The position numbers and the translations under genes were made by a program. 64,000 nt of DNA, taken from contig OX438751.1 of the NCBI GenBank assembly GCA_949316235.1, positions 8,022,413-8,086,412 of the forward strand. The letters run 5' to 3'. The DNA is from Oegoconia quadripuncta. Its lineage: Eukaryota; Arthropoda; Insecta; Lepidoptera; Autostichidae. This document shows positions 31,214 through 43,264 of the stretch, piece after piece; the first letter of the stretch is position 1, and each line of letters starts with the position of its first letter. A model generated the notes under the pieces. It made no database searches. It worked only from the letters and a program-made list of their open reading frames with translations, and was not told where the DNA came from.

Positions 31214-31725
31214 TTAGCGGACGCGAGAATTTTTGAATGTAACTTCGAAATATTGGTGAACGTAACTTAAACATTGGTGTTTTTCTAAATAATGGTTTAA
31301 GATTATTGTAAGTCCGATGTGAGATATAGGTGAAAGTTTAGTGTGATTACTGATTAGCAAATTGACAAACCATACATTATAAGAGATACCTACCTACCTA
31401 CAAAAACTATAAACTAGGTAGGTAGAATGACGTCGATTTTAAGGGATACCTCTCTATAGTAAATTAAGTTTTAAAATAGAGCTGTTGCATTCTACTTGGA
31501 ATAATTGCATAAAATGGTTTCGAAATCAGTTTATATTCTTTAGACCTTTCTGGCAGAATATTTGGCTGAGCATACGTGTAAACTGTCATTCAGTAAACTT
31601 GATAAACAAAGACAATACGTAAACATGCACTAACGAAGTCATTTGATAATGATTTTTTAAGCCATACCTGCCTACTTATGGTAGCGGCCTGTAGGCATAA
31701 GAAAGTGGCAAACATTTCTATAATG

Positions 31726-31731
31726 AATAAA
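31726..31731 (+). terminator. Candidate TDH polyadenylation signal
   Basis: An AATAAA about 510 bp past the TDH stop, just before the repeat at 31735. It is the first canonical hexamer I noticed downstream; no transcript evidence. Confidence 0.3.
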
Positions 31732-31734
31732 CCG

Positions 31735-32216
31735 GCTGAGTGCGTGTCGGGCCACGCGCAGTGTAGGGTTCCGTACTTGTCCTCACAATTGGGCCTTAGA
31801 AGGGGGCTTTTTGTTGCTTGACAAATAATTCCAACGGAAAGTATATTTTGAAATTTTGCGACTATTACTCATAACTTGTAAAACAACCTTGTTAACCTGT
31901 AATAGATTTCCTTTTCATTCTACCTAAACTACTGTATCCGAAACAAACCGTTTAGCTTTTGGGGAACACTCGACATGGAAACCTAAATGTAAAAACTTTT
32001 TATTGATAACCTTTAATATTTTTGAATACCAACTGAAAAAAAATATTTTTCAAGATTTTATTTTACCAGTTTATCGGAGTGATTAATATGTATATCTATG
32101 CCAAATTACAGCTTTCTAGTACCTACTTAGAGCCTGTCAGCAAAGCCTCGGGCAGACAGACAGACGGACATGGCGAAACTATACACGGTTCCTTGTTGAG
32201 TACGGAACCCTAAAAA
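31735..32216. mobile_element. Element with GGGTTCCGTAC termini
   Basis: GTGTAGGGTTCCGTACTTGT near the left is mirrored by GAGTACGGAACCCTAAAAAC at the right, with GGCAGACAGACAGACGGACA near the right end. This arrangement is common in dispersed repeats of Lepidoptera. No coding capacity; non-autonomous. Confidence 0.6.
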
Positions 32217-32689
32217 CGCTAAGGTTTAATTTCTCGTAGCTGCTTGGGTGTCAATAAATCGCGAACAGTTGGCAGCTAATCCGCTGCGAGTGTTGAAGCG
32301 TTAGCGTTTACAGACATGGAAAATTTTGTCACTTGTCTGAGCATTTTTTTTTGCCTATACATACAACTACGTCGACTCTTGTCCCCATGAAATGTTGGAC
32401 ACAGGCCTTCTCCATTTTCTCATATTTTCACTTTCCTTAGCCGCCACGGCGTTGACGGGCGCGTCCTACACTTTTATAATAAACGAAAAAGTGTAATAAA
32501 TTCATCAGCTTGTAACAACCCACTGCTGGGTATAAGCCTCTTCCCTGACACGCTGTTATAATGTGATGTTTTATTTCCAGTTAGGTCCTGTTAAAATTCT
32601 TCTTTAATTTTTAAATATTAGATGTTGACTGCTGTGTGCGCAACTATCTTTATAAACCACTTATCAAGCGTGGCAGTTCCTTCTGCCTC

Positions 32690-33065
32690 ACAACCCTGCT
32701 TATCTCATCATCATATAATCCAGTAGTCGTCCACTGCTGAACTTAGGCATCCTCCATAGAATTCTAGAGTGACCGGTTGGAAGCGGCCTGCGATTTCCAG
32801 GTCGTCTGTTCACCTTATGAGTGAACGTCTGATGCTGCGCTTGCCGATGCGTGGTCTCGACTCGACAATTTTATTGTTCCACCGGCCATCAGTTCTTCGA
32901 GCTATGTGCCCTGCCCACCAACTTGCTAATCCCCTTTCCTATGAGGCTCATAGTGAAAGACCAAGTTTCAAAGCCATAACTCATCATCACTGGTAACACA
33001 CTGATTAGACTTTAGTCTTCAAGCACTGAGGTATTTTGGGCGAGAGGACGTTGCGCAGTTTCCCG
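32690..33065 (-). pseudogene. Decayed LINE remnant (minus orientation)
   Basis: GTGACCGGTTGGAAGCGGCC, CGGCCATCAGTTCTTCGAGC and TGTGCCCTGCCCACC are the reverse complement of a LINE polymerase C-terminal region, which in sense orientation reads like the W-A-G-H-I-A motif seen at 46575. Many stops are present. Confidence 0.5.
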
Positions 33066-35389
33066 AACTAATGATAGCAAATTTGGCAGCTAGGGGTTAA
33101 TTTAAAGATGGTCCTTTTGAACACAGGCCTTAATAAGCTATACACGATTCAATTTATGATTGAATCGAAGATATTAGAAATTTGAGATGTTTTAAAAGAC
33201 CACGGCTTTTGTTTTTGTGCACGTTATATCTTAAACTAGAAATAAAAATTATGATAATATGAGTCAATTCCTTTATTTAAAGCGTCCATAAACAAAAATC
33301 TGTTCTTAGCTTATAGATTCAATATAATAATATGCTACCTCATTTAGTAAAGCATGTTTTTAAGCAGATAAATCTATTATTATCTGTGCCTATGATAACA
33401 TCTATTGAACACTGGGCAAAATTACATTCTGCATTTCTAAATTCTAGTACATTGGTAATGGCGAACGGCGTAACTGTTACGCCATAGTTCAAAAAGTTTC
33501 AATAAAGAAAATCGCTACGAGTGCACTTAATAAATTTTCCCAATGTTCACGTCACAAACATTCAGCATAACATCTGATTGTAAAGTTACACCACCACCAC
33601 GAGTTTACATTTTCCATTTTGTTTGTGGTTGTCTTTGTCTGCGAAACCTGTGTAAAGCCACCATTCTTTTTATTCACACAGGTTTCTCGGACATAAGTCT
33701 GCGTGTGCGCAGGACTTAAAGGGGCTTGGGGATGGTCGAGCGGCTTGACGTCAAGCACGTTGATTTTAACTTGAATCAAGCCTGTTTGCTTGAAGCGGGC
33801 TTAATGAAAAATTATATTTTTCGCTTGACGCGACTGCTTGATCGTGTACATTCAATGCCTCAGTCAGTCTTGCGATAGCGTTCATGATGGACTCATCAAA
33901 CGAAATTAAAAGAAACAACTTTAATCGAGAAATAAATAAACAAAAATATAAAAGCTAGAATGCTTTTAGAAATGACTTATAAAATATAATTACTTTTAAT
34001 CACCACCGCTTGCCATTATGAACCAACACGAAATTTAATGTTATGTGGCTTGATCATGGGATGCGACGCCATATCATGCCACGTGACAAACGCCATATAA
34101 ACCTAGCGCTGTGGGCGGGTGGTGAAATTGTATCCTCATAGTCGCACTTGCAGTTGTAGAAAAATTTAAAGAAAAAAAAAGCAAACTTTTCAACGTACTT
34201 AACATCAAGCCCCTTGACCGTCTCCGAACCCCTATTTTCACCAGTTTACTTGTTGGTCTAAACTGTCGGACAGCGCCTTTGATCTCAATTAGGTAATAAC
34301 TAAAGTCCAGAGTACGATTATACCAGTATTTAACTCGCGAGTTCAACCCATAGCTTTCGGGTTAAGTGCTGGTGCGAGGGTACGCCTACATTAGTCAGGG
34401 CGAGAGGTAGTAGGCAAGCTTATAAATTTACACTTAAGTATAATTATATTCACCTTAAACAGTCCAAAAACGGAAAATTTACAGCACCATTATTAATAAT
34501 TAAGACACCGGCGAATACTTGGTTAGAAAATCGCCCATATAATTTTTGTTATTTAAAACATAATTTCATTATAGTGTGTAAAATTTAAATGGTTTCTAAT
34601 CCAATAACGCTTCTAATGCATTCTAACCTAATGTTTTCAATATTTATGGATACTTGGGAAAAAAATCAAGCGTGTTGTAATTTTGTACGGGGACTTTAAA
34701 GTCGGTCGAATACTATCGGAACGCAGGATATTTTTTTTATTTATTATTTGATTTCTGGATTTTTGATACTCCTTATTCTTTATCAGTAAGGTCATCGAAT
34801 AGCGCAAAAGTCTATTGGGAAAATTATGATTTCTGTCGATGGCTGTATATATTTTTCTACAAAATCTGTAAATGCAGTTTTTTTTAAGCACAAAGGGTTA
34901 GCACTTGTCCTCAATCACACCTGATGTTAAGATTACTGGATTATTCTCAGTTAGGGTTAGTCTCCTAAGATCCCGTGGGTACAATCGTTCTGGTAGCTAT
35001 CCTTCATGCCCAATATCAACTTCATACGCTCTGAACATAAATCTGATACGAATCGGATTAATATATACAAATACATACACCTTTATCGTAAATGGGGTGG
35101 TCAGAGATATCCATGAGCGTTTGGATGTTGTTAACATTAAAAGTTTAATACTTGACACAACTTCCATGGCTCACCTTTTGAAATAGGTATACAGAAATGC
35201 AGATGTGACAGGGTGTGAGCCAATCACCGTTGAAATTAGAAATAAAATAAACGAATAAGTCTAGATGTTTTTTGGTCACCCTTTACGACGCCCACGGGAA
35301 AACGGGTTGATTTTATTCTTTTACGTACCGAAATCACACGGCACAATAAATATACAATACCCAAGAAATAGGTTTAAATGACTCGATTC
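33066..35389. other. Gene-free stretch
   Basis: No supported gene over 2.3 kb. Contents: a GCTTGACGTCAAGC palindrome at 33742-33755 within a CTTGA-rich segment; a repeat fragment at 34880-34930 (AGCACTTGTCCTCAATCACA); and a minus repeat fragment at 35260-35345. ORFs here are short and overlapping. Confidence 0.4.
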
Positions 35390-35835
35390 TGTGGAACGAC
35401 ATGCCAAAAGACTCATTGGTGACCATTCGATCCCTGCTAAATTGCAGAGCCTCGAACACCGTCGCAATGTCGCCTGTCTCTGTGTTTTACAGGATGCACT
35501 TCAGTGAATGTGCGTTGGAATTACACAATATTATTCCACCATCGCCATTTCATCTTCGGACTACTAGGCGTGGAGAGGGATTCCACCCGTATGTAGTTAA
35601 CATACCGAACATTCGCACTAAGCGGTTCCACTCTTCATTCATAATGCGAACAGGCAAGGCATGGAACTTCCTTCCGGCGTCTCTCTCTTTCCTGAATCCT
35701 GTAGGATGTAAGGTTGTAACCTTGGGGTCTTCAAGAGCACGGTGAATAGGCATTTACTGAGATCGCGTGCTCATCTTCGGCCACATCATCACTTCCCATC
35801 AGGTGAGACTATAGGCAAACGTTTATCCAGATAAT
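35370..35835 (+). pseudogene. LINE ORF2 C-terminal remnant with frameshift
   Basis: The first frame reads DSVERHAKRLIGDHSIPAKL then QSLEHRRNVACLCV; the next frame continues VFYRMHFSECALELHNIIPP and RTGKAWNFLPASLSFLNPV. This is the C-terminal tail of jockey-type LINE polymerases (family knowledge), broken by a frameshift at about 35490 and others. Its 3' end (TCTTCAAGAGCACGGTGAAT, CATCAGGTGAGACT) recurs at 23805-23975 and 46350-46485. Confidence 0.75.
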
Positions 35836-36379
35836 AATAATAAAATATTTTTGTTTAACGTTTATATGGGCGATCAAGTGTTCGCCGGCATCTCAAGGTC
35901 CTTTTCCTTAGGATCTGTCTGAAGCACCTACGCTTTTTACAGCTGAAGCCGAAGTTCACTTATAAGCTTGCCCGCCAGCACACCGCTCAGAGTACTTCAA
36001 TTATTCGTAACTTAGTATTCATTATCCGAAAAGAAAATATTTGTAGACTCGTGGCAGTTTGCTTTGTGAAACGAAAATTAGTTGATACGATTAGATTTAT
36101 AAACAAACTTAAAACAAACATTTCGGAGCGATTAGATTAGGTTTTATTAAGAATTTATAGTTTTAAAAATATAATATATCTTGGTACTTTGCTGCCGTCA
36201 CATTTGATTTGATAAAAGCAAATATCTACAAATTAATGTCCATATTGCACGATGAGATTTTATCACCAAAGAATTCTACATGAATAGGAAATTATTCAGA
36301 GTTTTAATCTCTATGTGGCACCGATGCTTTGTTTCGCTCTTGCATCTCACTTGTCAACACAGTACTTTATCTAATTACC

Positions 36380-36560
36380 GAGCGATTGGTGTAGTGCGTA
36401 GTGAACCTGCCCAACGGTTGCGGGTTCGAATCCCGCTAGGGGTAATTGTTTGTATGAGGAATCCGAACATTTTATATACAGATTAATATGTATCTATATT
36501 TACCCGTTATCGAGTTACCCACAGCTTTACCTAGTTTAGGACTAGATAATTGTTGTCTCG
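36380..36560 (+). mobile_element. tRNA-derived SINE, copy 3
   Basis: GCGATTGGTGTAGTGCGTAG (A-box region) and GGTTGCGGGTTCGAATCCCG (perfect B-box) followed by a diverged SINE body with CAGCTTTACCTAGTTTAGGA. It is not a tRNA gene because the 3' acceptor half is SINE body. Confidence 0.75.
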
Positions 36561-37267
36561 AGAATACTTATGTGACTAGAAGCTTAATACAGTCACCCTT
36601 AGAACAGTCAAGCAGGTGTTTAAATGAACAATTTAAGGAAAAAAGCATTTAAAATAGTACTCACAATTAAGTTTTAATAATATTTAATTTGAAAACATTC
36701 TGAAAAGCTTTTAAATAAACGAAGAAAATACAATGAATTTATTTTCAAATTGCAGCTCACGGAGCACGGAATTCCCTACTCCATGTTGCAACACAGAGGA
36801 AAAGGAACTTTATTAAATTATAGCTAAGTGAAAATTCACTTAAGGAAATCCTGAAGTTGTTCATTCTTTACATGTATTTGAATACCTTGGTTGCTCATAT
36901 GGGATTGGAAGGGTAGAGAGACAGTGGACAGAAGCGTCGGGATGCAGATGGACCGATGACATTATAATACTGTGACATTATCATAGATGAACACGTGGAA
37001 GCAGACAATGCAAGACAGAACACAATGGCGCGCACATGAGAATACCTCATGCACTACATAACCCAGTCTTCTAATAACAGCGAGAGGCATCTTTTAACAC
37101 TTCGAGATGAAAAAGATGCTGAAAAACTTAATCAGTTAATGGCTATTCCTGCCAGCTTATTGCACTCTGGTTCTTGTCATGGTAAATAACCTTGGTAAAG
37201 CCAATGGGAATGCTGCACAGCGCTTCCCTCATTCCTAGTTAGTCGGCAAAATTAACTTAAAATCAAA
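36561..37267. other. Gene-free stretch with a possible old LINE piece
   Basis: At about 36878-36960 one frame reads FEYLGCSYGIGRVERQWTEA, reminiscent of the F-K-Y-L-G motif of LINE polymerases, but too short and broken to call. Nothing else is recognised. Confidence 0.3.
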
Positions 37268-37797
37268 CGGGTGTATATGGCGTATTAATAAACCGTTCTC
37301 AAGATTGAGCTGACCTTAACTTAACGCTTGAGAATATGTTGCATATTAAAACAGTATCAAAAAAATTGTATTTAGCAGTCTAAATACAAAGATTGAGATC
37401 GCGTCTCAGTAGACGCGATCTCAATCTCAAGATCGATTTATTAATACGGCTGTAAGGCCCGTATTCAAAAAACCAATCTCAATACAAGTCTTCAGGCTGT
37501 ATCACCCGAGATGCGTCTTAGAAAGTTGACGCTATCTCAAGCGCCATCCTAATTTATAAACTAATATTGAGGTCTACACAGCTGAGATCACTTCTCAAGT
37601 ATTCGCCTCAGCGGCGAATGAATGATAGTCTTGAGTTTCGTTTATTAATACGTGAAACTCGACGCACCTCTCAAGTGAGTACTGCTTGAGTATTCACGTG
37701 CGTTTCATGTCTCAAGTTAGGTTTATCAATACGTTTACTTGAGACCGATCACAAGACTGTTCTCAATCTTGAGAATGGTTTATTAACACGGGCCTAA
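37268..37797. mobile_element. Cluster of foldback repeats (family G)
   Basis: Two abutting inverted-repeat units. The first has GTATTAATAAACCGTTCTCA at 37279 and closes with GATCGATTTATTAATACGGC near 37450; inside it GATTGAGATCGCGTCT pairs perfectly with AGACGCGATCTCAATC (37391-37426). The second starts GGCCCGTATTCAAAAAACC at 37457 and ends TTGAGAATGGTTTATTAACA with CGGGCC near 37793. CTCAAG/CTTGAG motifs recur throughout. Confidence 0.7.
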
Positions 37798-38129
37798 GAG
37801 TTGGGTAGTCGATGGGATACTTGTTGAAAAAGAACATTTTATATGAATCCTATAAAGAACTATCTACGACATTCGAAGTATTTTCAGTGTTCAGCCGTAC
37901 TACTTAAAGCGTTTGCTAAATTTGGTACCACGTAAAACATAAGTTTAAACTAAAAAGTAAATTATTCGCGATCGAAAGCAAACATTTTAAGTAGTACGAC
38001 AGCAGTACAGCTTCGAGTCAGCTGTACCATACAAAAATTCAATAAGTTTTGAATGTATTGACCTTCCCAATCAAAATGTATGTCATTGGCACCACACTAC
38101 AGTCACGTATTTTATATAATAAAAATTAA

Positions 38130-38378
38130 TAATAATAATAAATAATAAATAAATAAATATTTCGGACACTTACACCAATCATCTAGTCCCAAACTAAGCA
38201 AAGCTTGTGCTATGGATACTAGATAAACGGATAAACATACATAAATATTTATATAAACATCCAAGACTCGGGAATAAATGTTCGTATTCATCACACAGAC
38301 ATTTACCCCTCGCGGGATTCGAACCCGCAACCGTTGTTTTCGCTGATAGGGTCACTATCCACTACACCAATCGGTCGT
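38130..38378 (-). mobile_element. tRNA-derived SINE, copy 4
   Basis: Minus orientation: A-box-like ATTGGTGTAGTGGATAGTGA, B-box GGTTGCGGGTTCGAATCCCG, body containing ACTCGGG and GTATCCATAGCACAAGC, tail AAATAAATATTT. It is the same family as 9725-10016. Confidence 0.8.
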
Positions 38379-41300
38379 CGGTTGCAGGTATGGTACTTCG
38401 ATTGGGTTACAAGATTTGATGTAAACAAAATTAAAGCAAAGTGTCGGACAAAGTGTCGCATAACAATCTAATCGTATCAACTTGTCGCATTTAATGGTGA
38501 AACTTATTATTATGACTTCCAAATCACACTACAGGTACCTACTCTACTCGGCTCAGTCTTCCATTTTACTCGTCAACAACTCGAGGCCCTACCGTTATAT
38601 TAGAATTTACGTAAATAAATGTCACTAAATGTGGTCTAAGACGCATGGACGTTCAAAGTGATTGTCTTGTGATAATAATTATTATAGCAGTATACATGGT
38701 GTAATCAAACTAGTGTGGGATCTTGTTGATTTAAAAATAGCATAAAAAAAAATTCAGTTGCATAAATAAAATTTAGTTCTAAATAACGCGATAGATGGCA
38801 CAGACAAAAATTGTATAAACCAGGCTGCATTCTTGTAATTATTATTGTCATTCTTGGATTTAATTTTTTTCTATTATAGTTGAGTTTTATGCGACGCCAT
38901 TACCAATAGGAAAATGAACTTTTTTAATACCTACCTATTGAAGACGATAACTTTTAGCCTTTTTACATAATATTCTTCTTTCATCCTAAACTGCGTTTGG
39001 GACAAAATCAAAAAAAAAATACTTTTCAGAATTCTAAAGATCCGACACTAGTTTATAATCCCTCCTACATATATTATATAATTTATATACATTTCTTGAA
39101 AATATAAAAAAGTATGACACAATGACTGATTTACGCAAATGTAAAATCTAACTAGCATTTAATATTAAAAGAAATGTGAATTAATTCCTATTGGTCACTA
39201 TTGTTACGTTCCATTCCAAACTACATATTTTTTTATAATCAATACATACCAAAGATTCACAACAATGAATGCACAGGATTATAAGTTGTATTTTGGTCTA
39301 TGGTAAGGTCTATGGGGACTAGAATATGTTTTAAAGCGGCAAGAGAAATATCGTAAAATTTAAAACATTCCACTAGTTTTAAAGAGTAACTCTGTGTTAA
39401 TCCACCGACGGTTTTCAACTAAAAATATTATATTGCTTTGTGTGATTTCTGATAACAGACTACAGATTAAATAGGATCTGTTATAAAACCTTGTAGCAAT
39501 ACCTAAGAAGCGCCAGGCGTACCACATTTATAAAACATAATATTCCCCAACCACCACAGAAAGCGGCTTTCCATGCAAACCTGCATTGTGTCAGTTATCG
39601 AGTTACGCTTTAAAACTTGATTACCCTGATATATTATTATAATGTAACATTAAATCAAAAACTAGGATAGGACTCTTTACCATCATCTAGCTCAAACAAT
39701 TAATGTTTTAATAGTACACAATATAACTCTGAAATTGGATCAACCCTCATAGAGAACATTACTATGTGACAGAAAAAATAATTACGAAATAAGTCAAAAC
39801 AATAACCACATAAAACTATAAATTTAGTATTGGCCTTGTACAATTCTCATGGATACAATTACGCAGTGACCTTAGCTAACACTTAAGCGAAGTTCCACCG
39901 GTCGGTCAATGACGTCATCAGTTTTTTGTCTTAATATGGATTAACTCAATTTCGTTCAACTATACTCATTCGCCTGCGTGAGTAGGACAATCTTGACGTT
40001 CTATTTGGTCTGGTGTTATAAAACACTAAGATAAGAATGTATCTATGGTATGTTATGATTACAATTAAAATAGATATATATCTATAAATATATTTAGAGT
40101 AGATACGAATATATGTAGTAATTTTGTTAAACTATTAACATTTCAATACAATTTCATGAAACTGTATGTAACTGTTCAATTCTGCTTGAACAACACTGTC
40201 ATATAATTATGTGGTAATTCAGTAACGAATATACCTGACAATAGCCCGTGTAGAAACAATCGAAAGTCTGTCTCCGTAAGACATGTGCCGGATTAATCTA
40301 TAAGCAAAGTAAGCAACTGTTTGTGGTACCACGCCTTGGGGCCACCAAAACACAACCCTGAATTAGTCGATCTTACAGAATTTTGAAATATATACGCTGG
40401 CAATGATGTCGTTGACTGACGCCAGCAGCACACGACGTGCCAACACAAGAACTTTTTCTAATAAAAAAACGGTAAGAGATACTTGCAGATAGTTATAATA
40501 ACACGACTGTATAGTTAACTTTCTTTTAGATTGATACTGATAATTAGAGAAATACTGAGGAATGCTGAGGACATCTTATAGTCTTAATCCGGCACTATGT
40601 AAGATATGAGATAGAATCTGACAAACCTAGATTTATTCACATCTAGCCAAATCTAAGCAACTAAATTGTATTTATTACCATTGCACCATTATTATTAAAT
40701 TACCATAATATTATCACAAACGCATATAATCTATTTTTAAACTATTACACAGTATAGTTTATGTGAATGTTCTTTAGTTGGTATGTACTTGGTAGAAGGC
40801 AGATAAATGGCACAAATTTCAACAATCATGAATAAGTATAACAATCTCAATTTAGGAAACTATAACAAATACAAAAGTAACCATAACAAAATGATTCAGC
40901 ATTTATAATAATAAAATAAATCTTGAGATTCTCCGAACGAAAGGAAACATTCACAAAAACACTAAACCAATTTTAGGCGATTTTAACAAACCTCATATTA
41001 AAAACAAAAATGCATTAAACGAAGAAAAGAAACTCATCCTATAGTACTTAAAAACTAAACCTGCTCATTTTATCAGAATAAATGAAATGTGAAAAGGTGT
41101 AGAATTATGATGAGTACTATTAATTCGTGATTATAGTAAACTAGATAGTGGTTTCAGGCAAATTAACATTAGCAGTAAATGTTACAGTTTACTAATTAGA
41201 ATAAAACACATAAATTTGATAAAATGCAATAGACCCGGGTGGTTTTAATTAAACTTAACAAAATGACTTAAGTACAAAGATAGTGCAAAAAGAATTCGTA

Positions 41301-41513
41301 AAGTAGAAAATGCAAGAAAAACTGTGATTATAATGTGTGACAATTTAATTCACCAAAAGCACTCGGTGTCATCCTATATTATTTTATTATATTCTATAAG
41401 AAAACAACTTTCAGCGTGTTACCGTCAATCATAAGTGTAATTTTGTTATAAAATGAATACCTATCACGTTAACCAGAAGGGTTAAATAATATATGTTATT
41501 CAGTCACGAATAC

Positions 41514-41766
41514 AGGGTGTACTGCGAAGTCGAGAATCTCTTAGGGTCTGAATTTATTCATGTACACTTACAATTTGTTTTTAGGACTGAATTCTCTAAT
41601 TAAAGAAAAAAATCAGCAGCCCTACAGAAAAGTCAAATACCTACTGGACGAAGAAGTATAGGACAACTGTTTTTTTTTTCGAGTAGACAACTTGGTCGCA
41701 AAGAAAAAGTATTCATGTATACATTCAAACCCTTGAAATTCTCGACTTTGCAGTTACACCCTGTAT
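41514..41766. mobile_element. Short element with long terminal inverted repeats
   Basis: The left end ACAGGGTGTACTGCGAAGTC, GAGAATCTC is mirrored by GAAATTCTCGACTTTGCAGT, TACACCCTGT at the right; TATTCATGTA pairs also. The length is 253 bp and it is non-coding, typical of a MITE. Confidence 0.75.
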
Positions 41767-42824
41767 AATTAAATTAAACATTGACATTTAAAGACAACGC
41801 AGTAATCGGATGACAGGCATTTTTTTTTTACAAATTATGTGATGTGAAGAATGCCATTGTTCATAATTACAGTGTCATTTAATTTGTAGTTTGCCCGGTC
41901 GAAGGAGCATAGAATCTTCCTACACTACTGTAGAATCATGATTAATCATCAATTACAAACTAATAAAACGGTATATTATTTTACTATACCCATAGGTATG
42001 ACATTAGTTCTAGTTGTCTAACTGATATTCTGTAGCCCCGCTATAAAAGAATGCTAATTGTAATGAATAGTTGAGTAACTCATCCATATATCGATGTCAT
42101 CAAAATACAAATGTAGTGAGTAAATTCGTTGGTTAATTTTGAAACAAAAGATACAAGCATGTTTCATAGATGATTGTAAAACTCAAACAAATCATTTATT
42201 TTTGTAAATCTCATTAAATAGTCACATAAGTCATACATTTCTCTCTAACCAAATGCGCTAGAGTCCTATTCGCTCAAAAAACTTTATAAATGTTATTTGA
42301 AGTTAGATATATTTAGGAACACGTATCTTTTGCTTCGTTTGTCAATTAATAAAAGGCATTAACCAAATTAACATTCGGATATATTCAAATTTCTCACGAG
42401 TGTAAATTATACAAAATTGAAGTCCGTCGAGTTATAAAATAGTGGCTAAAGTCGATGGGTACATAAACTTATTAATCAGAACAAAAATAAGCTGGCAAGA
42501 TATTAGAACGAGTCGTCAATAATTGTGTGCCTTCTGTACAAGTGTAAATTGTGTGTAAGCTATAATCATTGAAGAATAAGAACTGGAGGTAATGTGAAAC
42601 ATTTTCAATCACTTAGTTCTGTCGGATTGGAGTTAGGCACGCAGAGGCAATACATAAATGTTATAGATCCGCGTTTATTATACTATAAATAACACACGCA
42701 TGCTAAGGGATAAAGTTTGTAAACTTACACATGCGTCCATTTTCAGCGGGGTTGAGTGAATATAGCGGTTAGAGGTGAGGTAGGTATTAAATTCGAATAA
42801 ACTTTCTATAATATTATGCAATAG

Positions 42825-42856
42825 CATAGAGTATCTACTTAATAGTAGATACTATG
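42825..42856. repeat. Short hairpin
   Basis: CATAGAGTATCTACT and AGTAGATACTATG form a stem of about 13 bp with one bulge and a short TAA-type loop. Confidence 0.6.
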
Positions 42857-43264
42857 GGAATATGTAGAAGTAGGTAAAAGGCGACACGATTTTTTTTTGG
42901 AAATTGAGAGTAATTAACATTTTTCATTCCATGATAAATTGCACAAAACGGTACCTATATTTCTAAACGACGATGTTGCATGCCGTATCGAATTACGTCG
43001 CAAACTGGGGATTCAAGTGATTTTAAAAAACAAGCGCAAGTTTTCTAATTTCATGCTTTTTTCAGAAAATGTTTGTCGCGTTTACCCCAGTCTTTACCCT
43101 TCGATGCTGTAGTATTGTTTTACAAAAATCCGGACTTTAAGATCGCACTTGTGTTATCGTTATTCCTAGTAAAATCAACCAAGTCAAACAGCAACACTAG
43201 CAAAAATATTTCCTCTTCACTATCATCACAATCGTTATAATTGACTTTTTCATTATGTTACCTT

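Larger units (their letters stand above)
38379..43264. other. Long AT-rich gene-free stretch downstream of TMEM18
   Basis: About 4.9 kb with few recognisable repeats besides the element at 41514-41766 and the hairpin at 42825-42856. No ORF is supported. Its relative lack of transposon debris, compared with 5-38 kb, would fit a long TMEM18 3' UTR or a non-coding transcript, but the sequence alone does not show this. Confidence 0.4.
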
